Of a stretch of 64,000 nt of DNA, positions 12,158-21,938 are shown piece by piece. Where the stretch lies: contig CM068373.1 of the NCBI GenBank assembly GCA_034769895.1, positions 201,294,134-201,358,133 on the forward strand, read 5' to 3'. Numbering within the stretch: position 1 is the first letter of the stretch; each line of letters opens with the position of its first letter. A model generated the notes under the pieces. The model had not been told where the DNA came from, did no database searches, and saw nothing but the letters and a program-made list of their open reading frames with translations. The stretch is from Magicicada septendecula. Its lineage: Eukaryota > Arthropoda > Insecta > Hemiptera > Cicadidae. The position numbers and the translations under genes are program-made.

Positions 12158-13100
12158 ACATAATAAACTTTATTTAATTAACCAAAAAACACTAAAAATG
12201 TGTGTTCACTAGGGACGTTCCGGCAGCCATCATTATTTGTGTTCGTTTTCTGTGAAGATACGTAGTCTGCGCTCTGGCGGTTTAAAAACAAACTAAATGA
12301 ACCAGATTTTAAAATAAATAAATATTATTAATGTAAAGTATGATACTAACAAATATCCATTTCTGATTTTCTTAAAGTTCAAAGAACCTCAAATAACCCT
12401 TAATTAATTAATTTTTCTTTCTAAAAAACTGTAATTGAAAACATTTGTTGTGTGTTATATGTAATGTAAAACTAATATCGAAATAATGTTGTGATTTCGA
12501 AAAATAATCGATTGTCAATTTATGATTTGGAGACAATAGTATCCATTGAATAAAAATAAATTTAATAAATGCCTTGCTTTTAGGTAATTGATTGTGTATT
12601 ATTTCTGGTAGATAGTAGTTTGTTACAGGAAAATAAGGAATAGCCGAGAAGAGTAAGGAAATCAGCCCAGTCATCAGAAAATTATTAAGTACTGCAAAAA
12701 TAACATAACCTTAAATGGGTTCGTAAATAGAAAACAGCTGATGCAACGAGCGGAAAAGTTTTAAAGTACTAGATCGTATACAAAGAGAGTAATTCCCTTT
12801 AGCTCTCTTTCACTCTCTCTCCTACCTATCTTCACACGATGCCCTGATTTAATACGAAATTAAGATACCGGTAACTTGGTTAATATAATTCATAATCACA
12901 CACTCTCGATTTTAGAAAGTAAATAACATTATCGGAATCCAAACAAATAACACAAACAGATAACAAACGTTGTAACCGAGATAGACGCGATCAGCGTGGG
13001 AGACTTTACAACAGAGTAGGGCTTAAAAAGAAGTCAACCCGTTCAGTTAGATATCGTTAAAAATAGACGTAGAGACGCGATTAGCGTGGGAGATGTTACA
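12158..13100 (+). repeat. Element B left LTR (truncated by A)
   Basis: Aligns with 20001-20962 over its whole length, with small indels. The match begins exactly where element A's LTR ends, consistent with A having inserted here. It contains a tandem duplication of its own end: GACGCGATCAGCGTGGGAGA at about 12985-13004 and a close copy near 13077-13094. Confidence 0.8.
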
Positions 13101-13102
13101 AA

Positions 13103-13122
13103 TGGCACTCAACTTAGAGGGC
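13103..13122 (+). other. Element B primer-binding site candidate
   Basis: TGGCACTCAACTTAGAGGGC begins two bases after the LTR terminus. It loosely resembles the tRNA-Lys1,2 type site and is evidently degenerate. Confidence 0.5.
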
Positions 13123-13209
13123 TTGAATTAGTGAAGAATTTCGAGATATACATAAAGTAAATAATAACGAAAAACCTAATTTTTTTCGGCAACTATAAGA
13201 AGCCAAGAA

Positions 13210-14119
13210 ATGCATAATACCAGAGGTAGGACGAAGAAAAGGGCAGAAGACATGGAGAAGGAGAAGGTGGACAGTAACAAGAAATAGAAGTAGTCACGGA
13301 CAGTGAAATGGAACCGACGGGTGATAAAGAAGAAACTGAAGTCGTTATGGACACGGAAAAGAAAATGATAGAAGAGGATGCCCAAGGGGACCAACCAGAT
13401 ACATCTACCCAAAAAGAAGATATAAGCATACAGGAGATGTTAAGAATTATAATAGAAGGGAATAACAAGATCCAGGGAGATAATAAGCAAACAAATAGGG
13501 AAAATAAGGAAAATTTTAGGAAACAGGAGGAAAATTTTGATAAAATAAATGAAAATTTTAGGATACAGGAGGAAAACTCAAAGAAACAAAACGAAGCTTT
13601 GAAGGAACAAAACAAGCAAACCAATGAGAAAATAGATAGTATTCAGGAAAGTTTACTAAAACAACTAAACAAAAAAATTGAGACCATTCATGAAGATATC
13701 AGACAAACCATGAATGAACAATACCACGAATTGAAAGAAACTATTAACGGACAAAGGGAATATATGAACACAAAATTTGAAGAAAATAATAAAAATATAA
13801 AGCAAATTCATGAGAAGATTGGAATGATCATAAAACGCTTAACCAAAGAGTAGATACATACAAGGGGGAGACAAATAAGCAAATGGATGAAAGTTTCAGA
13901 AAGTTAGAGGAAACAATGGACAGTGGTTTCAAGAATTTGAATGAAACACTAGACAGCGCTTCCGAAGGTATTAAAGTAAGTCTGAACACAGAAGAGAGCA
14001 GGAAGGAAATAGAAATTAGAGAAGACCAAAATGCATTGCTATCTGAGAATAAAAGTAACAGAGACAAAGAAAAGATGATGCACATAGAAATTAACATTAA
14101 GGGAGTAAAGAACAAATAA
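13210..14119 (+). pseudogene. gag: Element B gag remnant, coiled-coil region
   Basis: ATG at 13210 begins MHNTRGRTKKRAED, matching the start of A's gag, but soon meets a stop. A second frame at 13308-13853 encodes 181 residues dominated by Glu, Lys, Asn and Gln with clear heptad character (ENFRKQEENF, ENFRIQEENS). A third segment at 13883-14119 keeps the coiled-coil style (SFRKLEETMDSGFKNLNETL). No gag core (an NPIEF-type segment) is visible. I read it as the N-terminal half of a Gag split by frameshifts and cut before the core. It could instead be a stand-alone coiled-coil protein of a non-autonomous element. Confidence 0.6.
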
Positions 14120-14187
14120 TTAAGAAAACGAAAGAAAGAGGAATAATACGTCCTAACAAACGGAAAAATACACGGGAAGAAGTAGAT

Positions 14188-14577
14188 GTGATTAAGAGTG
14201 GGCTGGTTAATGTATTTAATCTCCCAATCGTCAATTACAGAGAAATGACTGTTTTAAAAAGTTATAGAAAATACTTAACTAAAGCTATATTTAAATTAAA
14301 TATACCAGTAAATACAAGGTCAGTGACATCACAAGTAAATGATGTATCATTAACATATTTGTGTAATAGACTACATATAAATATGATAGAAATAGGCATA
14401 TTAGAAAAATTACAAGACATGGTAGTAGAAGAATATGTTACAAAGAAAGAAAGAGTTCGGAAAACGATGGTAACCATTGAAATTAATGAAAATTCAATAT
14501 CAGCAGAGTTACAATACCAGATGATAGAGAGTTATTTAACAAGGACAAAAATCATTATGGACACTGCAGTAATCTGA
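14188..14577 (+). CDS. Element B orphan ORF (130 aa, unknown)
   Basis: An ATG-started frame of 129-130 residues, beginning MIKSGLVNVFNLPIVNYREM, lies in the position where gag core or pol would be expected. It is open without stops in very AT-rich DNA, is basic and leucine/isoleucine-rich, and has no motif I recognise from gag, protease, RT, RNase H or integrase. Sequence just upstream (GIIRPNKRKNTREEVDV) reads on in the same frame, so the protein may begin earlier. Function unknown; it may be a chance ORF. Confidence 0.35.
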   Translation: MIKSGLVNVFNLPIVNYREMTVLKSYRKYLTKAIFKLNIPVNTRSVTSQVNDVSLTYLCNRLHINMIEIGILEKLQDMVVEEYVTKKERVRKTMVTIEINENSISAELQYQMIESYLTRTKIIMDTAVI

Positions 14578-15567
14578 ACGACGAGTGCAGATGAGTTAAT
14601 GGACCATGGTTAAAACAAGTAATAATCAACCAGAAAAAGAAAGGGGACTGATTTTCTGTATACCGACCAAGCAACCCATTGGAAAAAAGGAACCAAATAA
14701 ATAATATTAAATATAATAAAACAACAAAATTCAAAAAGCATGTAAGGACAACTTACCCAATGTATTTAGAAACAATATGATTTAGATAAACAACAAAACA
14801 CCAAGAGAATGTAAGAACAGATTACATAATTTATTTATAAATAACTGATTTAAAATAGAATACGAGAAAAATAATATTTTGATGGGAACAAAAAGAAGAC
14901 TAAATAAATAAATAAAAACAATTAATGGTAATGTGCTCATATAAGAAGGTAAAATAAGAAGAATAATGGATAACATAATTACTATAATTACAATGAAGCT
15001 AAAGAATGATAATAATTAATACAGCTACAATTCAGAATTTCTCGGAGTTGTAAATGATAAAGGAAGAAATGATACGAAGAACATCTGTCACAAGAAGGAA
15101 AGTCAAAAGGAATTACAAATAATCCCTGTCCATAATGTTATCTGAAATTAGCTACTGAAAATAAGAAGGAATCAAGAAGAAAAAAAAAATATATAATTAA
15201 AAGTAAACAGCAGCAGCGTGAAGAATCCCAAAAGTGTTTTTTATTAATTAAAAAATAGACTATTATGGTATAATTTTTATTTAATAACTGTCTGTAGATG
15301 AATTCCAGCAGTATTATATTCAAGTGTAGTATGGCCAGCAGAGTAGGTAGCCAAAAGTGGCCCCTCTGGACTGTCCCAGCTCACGTGTTAGGGAAATTGA
15401 ATATTTAAGGGATAATAAAACAGCTGAAAAGATTGATATCAGATTCCAGAAGTATGAAGGAAGAAAACAGAAGGAAGATAGCAGACAGAAGCTCAATTGA
15501 GAAAGCACATTTATAGAAGTAAATAGAAATATGAGAGTGTTAAAACAAGTTTTTACTAATTATTGTG
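14578..15567 (+). other. Element B non-coding region
   Basis: AT-rich, with no supported gene. The hairpin GTAAG-GACAA-CTTAC at 14742-14756 and a weaker relative at about 14810-14824 correspond to the hairpins in the tail of element A. Confidence 0.45.
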
Positions 15568-15790
15568 ACCAGTCCTTATCAAGGGATGTTTGAAAAACCA
15601 TCACCATGAGAAATTATATCATTAATGAATTTGCCTCCAAGAGAGAGAGTTGAGTATGAAATCAAGTCAATTACCATTAACAAAATAAAAGATATATAAC
15701 CAAACAGAAATGAGAATATATTATGAAGAATGATGAAAGAAGCTGAAGATTTAGAAATCAAACAATTATTTTTAAAAAGAAATAAAAATA
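15568..15790 (+). pseudogene. Element B integrase C-terminal remnant
   Basis: One frame reads TSPYQGMFEKPSP, a stop, then EIISLMNLPPRERVEYEIK. This lines up with element A's integrase TTPYSMMFERPPPREINDL and the following TEYQFERRR. It is therefore the end of the integrase core and start of the C-terminal domain. An internal TGA, later stops and the absence of the catalytic core make it non-functional. It sits just before the polypurine tract and right LTR, as expected. Confidence 0.65.
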
Positions 15791-15800
15791 AATCTGTTCT

Positions 15801-15810
15801 AGTGGGGGAG
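15801..15810 (+). other. Element B polypurine tract
   Basis: AGTGGGGGAG, followed five bases later by the LTR terminus TGTAACAT. It is the only G-rich purine run in this AT-rich region. Confidence 0.6.
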
Positions 15811-16489
15811 CTTTATGTAACATTACATAACCCATGCCCAATACCGCTAATAAATAAAGAAGGATTCATATAACCATTAGAATAATAAAATCAGTAATTA
15901 CCCATTCAAAAGTCAGAAATGGGGATTATGTATCATATTATAAAAACCTTTGTACCATAAAACACTGTAGCATTTGAAAACAATGTGTATGCCAAAGTGC
16001 GGTGTGTGCAAAGTGAAACATAGTATGTTATGTGGAAGTGTTAAAAACTTAAAAAGGACATCTCACAAATTTGTGATGCAGATGCAAGAAGCAGTATTGT
16101 AGTAATAAACTAAAATACTAATGACAAGTTGTTGTAGTTTTGTGTTGTGTAGGCCACAAAGGCCATATAACTGTAATTAATACATAATTTATGTTTATGT
16201 TTAAAGGAATCCAGGGTTATATGAAACTAATAATGGCCAATTGTTACTATATTAGAGAGATAGAGTGGAAAACAAAGTAGTGTAGAGTAAGAATACATTA
16301 ACTGAAGTATAAGTCATAAATAAACTAAAATAAAAATCATTAAATTATAAAATACCGGTAGCCAAGCTTAAGTAAAAGGTAAAGAAAAACCTTATATAAA
16401 TTAAATTTGATTATAACTAAAATTTGTAAAGGAGTATTTTTTCTAAAAGAAGAAATGAAATAATAAGCTATAATATATTTGCCAAAGCC

Positions 16490-16823
16490 CACTCACTGAC
16501 TCATCACTGTATCTCAACAATGACAAGGCCTAGAAAGATGAAACTTTACATAGATATTCACTAGATACTCTAGATGTGCAATAAGACGGGGTCTGACAAA
16601 ATTCAAAATTTAAGGGGGGTTTTGGAGTAGACAAAGTGACCGATTATTCTTATAATCACTCATTCACTCATCACTGTTTCTTAACAATGATAAGGCCTAG
16701 ACAGATGACACTTTACATAAATATTCACTAGATGCTGTAGATGTGCAATAAGACGGGGTTTGACAAAATTCAAAATTTTAGGGGGGTTTTGGAGGGGTCA
16801 AAGTGACCGAATATTCTCATAAG
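16490..16823 (+). repeat. Helitron subterminal tandem duplication (2 x 167 bp)
   Basis: Units 16490-16656 and 16657-16823 share nearly all bases. Each begins with the CACTCA...CTCATCACTG motif, contains ACAATGA(C/T)AAGGCCTAGA, an AATAAGACGGGG block and a GGGGGGTTTTGGAG block, and ends AGTGACCGA. They do not encode a protein. Confidence 0.75.
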
Positions 16824-16988
16824 AAATACATGACAATTAAAATGTGACAACTGTTAGGCAGCTTCTAGATGAGATAGAAACATGAAATTTGTTCTACAAG
16901 TTAACTTAACCCTCTTTTAAAGAACACAAAGGTCAAAGGTACACAACACACAAAGGTACCGTACAATCCTGTTCTGTCACGTACCTTT

Positions 16989-19379
16989 TTGGCACATATC
17001 AATGTCGAGTTGTGTAACTCTGTCAAATCGATAAAGTATATTTGCAAATACGTGAACAAGGGCAGTGATCAAGCAGCTTTTGTGTTGGAAAATGAGTGGG
17101 ACCAAGTGTCCAAATATGAAGCAGGCCGTTACATAAGTAGTTCCGAAGCGGCATGGCGTATATTTTGCTTCCCAATCCATGAAAGATATCCTCCCGTAAT
17201 GCATTTGGCTGTACACCTTGAAAATGGCCAGAGAATTTATTTTAATCCCGGAAACGTTCAAGACAAAGTTCAAAATCCACCCAAAACCACTCTACTGACA
17301 TTCTTTGAACTATGCAAATCAGAAAATTTTGCCAGCACCACAATCTACAGTAAAGTCCCTGCTTACTACACCTGGAAAAACAATAAGCTTAGTCGGCGGA
17401 AACAAGGCAAAGCCGTTCCCGGACATCCAGGAGTGAAAAAAGATCAAGTACTCGGTCGGGTTTATACTGTACACCATAACAATGCAGAATGTTACTACCT
17501 ACGTCTTCTCCTTCATGAAGTTAAAGGGCCTACGAGTTTTAATGATCTTAAGAGGGTATCTGGCATAGTTCACTCCACTTATCAGTCTGCCTGCAGAGCG
17601 TTGGGTTTACTTCAAGATGACAATCATTGGGACATCACCTTGGAGGAAGCTGCTCTGTCGGAGTCACCACAGAAAATCAGACAACTGTTCGCTGTCATTT
17701 TGGTGTTTTGTCAAGCAGCGGATCCCTTAATGCTGTGGGAGAAACACAGAGACAGTATGTCAGAGGACTTCAAGAGACAGATGGAGTATGAATGTCCGGG
17801 CTTAGAGCTTGAACTATGGAACAACATCATTTACAACAAATGCCTACATTCATTAGAAAACTTAGTCTCTTCAATGTCCAATCAATCCCTCCAACAACTC
17901 GGTCTTCCTTCTCCAAGTCAAGAGCCCAACAGTTCTGCAGTCAACCACGAGTACCTGAAAGAACTCTCTTACAACACGGTCCATCTATCTGAATTGGTTG
18001 CTAAAAACGTGCCTAAACTGAACGACGAGCAGAAAAATGTCTACAATGAAGTAATTGCGAGCATTGAATCAGAGGGTGGATGTCTATTTTTCCTTGACGC
18101 ACCAGGTGGTACAGGGAAAATCTTTTTGATTAATTTAATATTAGCCACGGTAAAACAAGATAGGAAAATTGCTATATCTGTGGCTTCGTCAGGTATAGCA
18201 GCAACGTTGTTGGATGGAGGGAGGACAGCTCATTCTGCCTTCAAACTGCCTCTCAACTTAAACCACTCTGAGACCCCATTTTGCAACATATCAAAACAAA
18301 GCGACACAGCGAAGGTACTTAAGGATTGTAAGTTGATAATTTGGGATGAGTGCACCATGGTTCACAAGGGAGGAATTGAAGCTTTGGATAGAACTCTGCA
18401 GGACATTAGAAGCAATAAAAACCTGATGGGTGGAGTCACACTTCTAATGGCCGGAGACTTCAGACAGACTTTACCTGTTGTACCTAGGGGAACTCGAGCA
18501 GATGAAGTTAAAGCCTGTCTAAAGAGTTCTGTCCTGTGGCCTAAAGTCCAAGTTCGTTCCTTGAGAGTCAACATGCGGGTGCATCTTAAAGGCAGTTTAA
18601 AGGCAGACGAGTTTTCAAGTTTACTTTTACAGATCAGTAATGGAAATCTACCTGAAGAAAATGGCAAAGTCAATATTACAAAAGACTTATGTGAAGTTGT
18701 ATGCGACTTGACAACGTTGGCTGAAAAAATTTACCCAGATTTAACTAATTTTTACTTGAAAGATGTATCTTAGCTGAAAGAAAGAGCTATCCTTACTCCA
18801 AAGAATGACATTGCTGCAAATATCAATAACACATTATTGGAAAAACTGCCAACTGAGATTGTCCAGTACCAATCCGTGGACTCTGTGGTAGAAGTAGAAG
18901 ATGAGGTCCATTACCCAGTAGAGTTCTTCCACACCCTTAATCCTCCAGGCATTCCACCGCACAATCTTTGCCTTAAAGTTGGAGCTCCAATAATGCTGCT
19001 ACGAAACCTGGTACCGCCTAAGCTTTGTAACGGTACTAGGCTGCAGATTAAATCGTTGCACAACAACGTCATAGAAGCAACAATATTCACTGGATGTGGT
19101 CAGGGGGAAGCAGTCTTCATTCCACGCATTCCCTTAATTCCATCGGATTACCATTTTCAGTTTAAAAGACTCCAGTTCCCTGTCAAGCTCTGCTTTGCTA
19201 TGACAATAAATAAATCACAAGGGCAGTCTTTGAAAATGGCAGGTGTTGATCTGAGGGAAGACTGCTTCTCCCATGGCCAGTTGTATGTTGCTTGCTCACG
19301 AGTTAGCTCTTCTGAGAGTTTAACTATCCTTCAGCCACAGGGTCAAACAAAGAACGTTGTCTACAAGGAAGTTTTATAA
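16989..19379 (+). pseudogene. Helitron Rep-helicase (RepHel), N-terminally truncated, one stop
   Basis: RepHel would nick, unwind and transfer Helitron DNA. Here the frame opens with HINVELCNSVKSIKYICKYVNKG, the end of Rep holding the paired catalytic tyrosines (YICKY); the upstream HUH metal-binding part is gone. A PIF1-type helicase follows: Walker A APGGTGKIF (about residues 371-379), Walker B LIIWDECTM, GDFRQTLPVV, and C-terminal motifs NKSQGQSL and YVACSRVSS. A TAG at 18771-18773 interrupts the frame, which then continues in phase to TAA at 19379. The Walker A residue after Lys is Ile rather than the usual Thr or Ser. The start at 16989 is only the first ATG of a truncated gene. Confidence 0.9.
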
Positions 19380-19534
19380 GTGTCGTATTTCGTTTCACAA
19401 AACGATTTCAGTAGACTTAGTATTAGCACCCATTTATGCTGTTAACAATTTGTAAATTTTACATTTATACAATGTGCTTGGTTACCCAAGGTTAAAAAAA
19501 AAACCACCGAACCAATGTGTTTATTCAGTAAAAA

Positions 19535-19562
19535 CCGTAGCGAAGCACGGGTATACAGCTAG
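19535..19562 (+). other. Helitron 3' terminus
   Basis: Hairpin with CCGT/ACGG outer arms and GC/GC inner arms, then GTATACAG and the terminal CTAG. This layout is characteristic of Helitron 3' ends. Confidence 0.8.
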
Positions 19563-20000
19563 TAATTAATACTAGCCTATTTACTAAAACGGTACCTAGG
19601 TTAGCCAATAAAAAACCATCAATTTCTTGGTTACTAAGAGCAACTAACCAACAAGAAATGATTGATTGTTCAATTTTATTCAAAGTGAGCAGATGAAAAA
19701 AATGTAATGTCCAATAAAATTTTAAAAAATTAATAACGATCATTCGGAACAAACCACTACAAAATTAATGAAACGAGTCAGCACCATACACTACATCAGA
19801 GACATCCTTTGAACTACAATAATTCACACCAGAAAATCGATGGAAACCAAAAAATGCAGCTAACCATATCTCGGCCTAGACATCGGAATTGCAGATCTTT
19901 GGGTGAGATCGCTTCCTTTTAATAAATAACAAAATTGCACATCAACTATAGAACACTAGAAACAGCACCATCTCTTTCAATTCATAAGAAAACAAGGTGA
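19563..20000. other. Element B LTR segment with no left-LTR counterpart
   Basis: AT-rich, no gene seen. It belongs to B's right LTR between the Helitron end and the point where the left LTR copy begins. Its counterpart should lie left of element A, outside the window. Confidence 0.5.
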
Positions 20001-20962
20001 ACATAATTAACTTTATTTAATTAACCAAAAAACAGTAAAAATGTGTGTTCACTAGGGACGTTCCGGCAGCCATCATTATTTGTGTTCGTTTTCTGTGAAG
20101 ATACGTAGTCTGCGCTCTGGCGGTTTAAACACAAACTTAATGAACCAGATTTTAAAATGAACAAATATTATTAATGTAAAGTATGATACTAACAAATATC
20201 CATTTCTGACTTTCTTAAAGTTCAAAGAACCTCAAATAACCCTGGGAAATATAATTAATTAATTAGTTTTTTCTAAAAAACTGTAATTGAAAACATTTGT
20301 TGTGTGTTATATGTAATGTAAAACTAATATCGAAATAATGTTGTGATTTCGAAAAATAATCGATTGTCAATTATGACTTGGAGACAATAGTATCCATTGA
20401 ATAAAAATGAATTCAATAAATGCCTTGCTTTTAGGTAATTGATTGTGTATTATTTCTGGTAGATAGTAGTTTGTTACAGAAAAATAAGAAATAGCCGAGA
20501 AGAGTAAGGAAATCAGCCCAGTCATCAGAAAATTATTAAGTACTGCAAAAATAACATAACCTTAAATGGGTTCGTAAATAGAAAACAGCTGATGCAACGA
20601 GCGGAAAAATTTTAAAGTACTAGATCATATACAAAGAGAGTAATTCTCTTTAGCTCTCTTTCACTTTCTCTCCTACCTATCTTCAAACAACTGCCCTGAT
20701 TTAATACGAAATTAAGATACCGGTAACTTGGTTAATATAATTCATAATCACACACTCTCGATTGTAGAAAGTAAATAACATTATCGGAATCCAAACAAAT
20801 AACACAAACAGATAACAAACGTTGTAACCGAGATAGACGCGATCAGCGTGGGAGACTTCACAAACGACGCTAACAGAGTAGGGCTTAAAAAGAAGTCAAC
20901 CCGTTCAGTTAGATATCGTTAGAAATAGACGTAGAGACGCGATCAGCGTGGGAGACATTACA

Positions 20963-21370
20963 ACAGTGAAGCTACGGGATATACACCGGTGGAACTGGAA
21001 ACAAATAAGAAACCCAATAGATTCTGGTCGAGAAACATTGACAAACCTCCAAACCAAAATCTACAAATTCCATTAAGTCACAAGTACGATAATGCGAAGA
21101 AGAGGATGAAAAAACTTGGAGAAAAGAGGATCGAGAGGTTCAACAGAACGCACAATCTCATCACATTCCATGAAGGAGAGAGTGCTACTAAGAAGTAATC
21201 CAGTGGGAAAACGAATCGACAATACAGCAAAGAAACTATTCAGGCTGTACGAGGGACCCTACTTTTTACCAAGGAGGAAAGGACGACACACATTTATCGT
21301 CTACGATCCAACAAGAAAGAAGATCATTGGAAAGTACCATGCATCAGCATTCCGTAAATTCTATGGATAA
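20963..21370 (+). pseudogene. Element H integrase C-terminus (interrupted by B)
   Basis: Immediately after B's LTR the sequence reads SEATGYTPVELETNKKPNRF, the usual end of a gypsy integrase core, and after one frameshift the GPY/F module LYEGPYFLPRRKGRHTFIVYD and KYHASAFRKFYG with a stop at 21368-21370. The two frames overlap around 21116-21198, so a shift occurred there. The sequence differs from the integrases of A, E and G, so it is a separate family. The rest of the gene should lie left of A and B, outside the window. This makes H older than B, which is older than A and the Helitron. Confidence 0.75.
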
Positions 21371-21547
21371 AGGAATTAATAAATAGTCAATTTATAAGTC
21401 CATGGAAGGGACGTAATCCACCCAGGGAAAATGAAAAATTTTAAGAACCCGTATAACCACTAATTGTGAGTTGTAAAAAATAATTTTAGATAAAGAATTT
21501 CTGAGTAAGGAAATAAAATTTGAATAAAATTAAATTTTATTTTACCC

Positions 21548-21570
21548 AGCAGGGGAATTTATGCAACGAT
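21548..21570 (+). other. Element H polypurine tract and LTR start candidate
   Basis: AGCAGGGGAA at 21548-21557 follows the H integrase by about 180 bp and is followed by TGCAACGATACG at 21562, a plausible LTR start. Possible inverse ends (GTTGCA) occur near 22402 and 23190, but neither could be confirmed. Confidence 0.4.
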
Positions 21571-21865
21571 ACGTTTAGCATAAGTATATGTATCAACCCC
21601 TGACTGAGGTATGATAACATATGGATAGACGTATGAAATATGTAAGATGTACATAATAAAAATAGTATAATAAATATACGTTAGATATAAGAAAGAATGT
21701 AATAAATATAAGCAGTATTTAAATTTAAACAAATCAAATATTGTACGTAAGCATGTATATGGAAGCATATGACTTTGTTGGTTTTTAAATGTAATGAAGG
21801 GGAGCAATTAACACGCAGAGACCGGCAGCGGTGACGTCAGAATGACATGCGGTCGCCTGTGTAGT

Positions 21866-21866
<1 letters not shown>

Positions 21867-21936
<70 letters not shown>
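21867..21936 (+). repeat. (GT)35 microsatellite
   Basis: Uninterrupted GT dinucleotides, 70 bp, in the presumed H LTR. Confidence 0.95.

Positions 21937-21938
<2 letters not shown>

Larger units (their letters stand above)
16480..19562 (+). mobile_element. Helitron (5' part deleted, decayed)
   Basis: The right end is diagnostic: a short GC hairpin at 19535-19550 followed nine bases later by CTAG (19559-19562) and then a T, as expected for rolling-circle insertion between A and T. Near the left end, CACTCACTGACTCATCACTG resembles the CACTCACTCATC-type sequence often seen near arthropod Helitron 5' ends. The exact left terminus (TC) was not resolved; TCTAAAAG near 16442 is one candidate. It encodes a Rep-helicase fragment and lies inside the B right LTR. 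Confidence 0.75.
12158..20962 (+). mobile_element. Element B: decayed LTR retrotransposon, nested host of A and the Helitron
   Basis: LTR pieces at 12158-13100 and 20001-20962 are direct repeats. Between them lie a PBS-like site, gag remnants, an orphan ORF, an integrase remnant and a polypurine tract, in the order expected for one element. The left LTR starts abruptly where A ends, and the right LTR is split by the Helitron. The LTR termini are TGTAACAT (15816) and ATGTTACA (13093-13100), a perfect inverse pair. Protease, RT and RNase H are missing. It lies inside the integrase gene of element H. Confidence 0.75.
15816..20962 (+). repeat. Element B right LTR, interrupted by a Helitron
   Basis: Starts TGTAACATTACATAAC and ends CATTACA at 20962. 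The part at 20001-20962 is a direct repeat of 12158-13100. Without the Helitron the LTR is about 2 kb. The LTR end is duplicated in tandem about 100 bp upstream, near 20830-20884, together with a PBS-like stretch. Downstream sequence is a foreign integrase gene. Confidence 0.65.
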
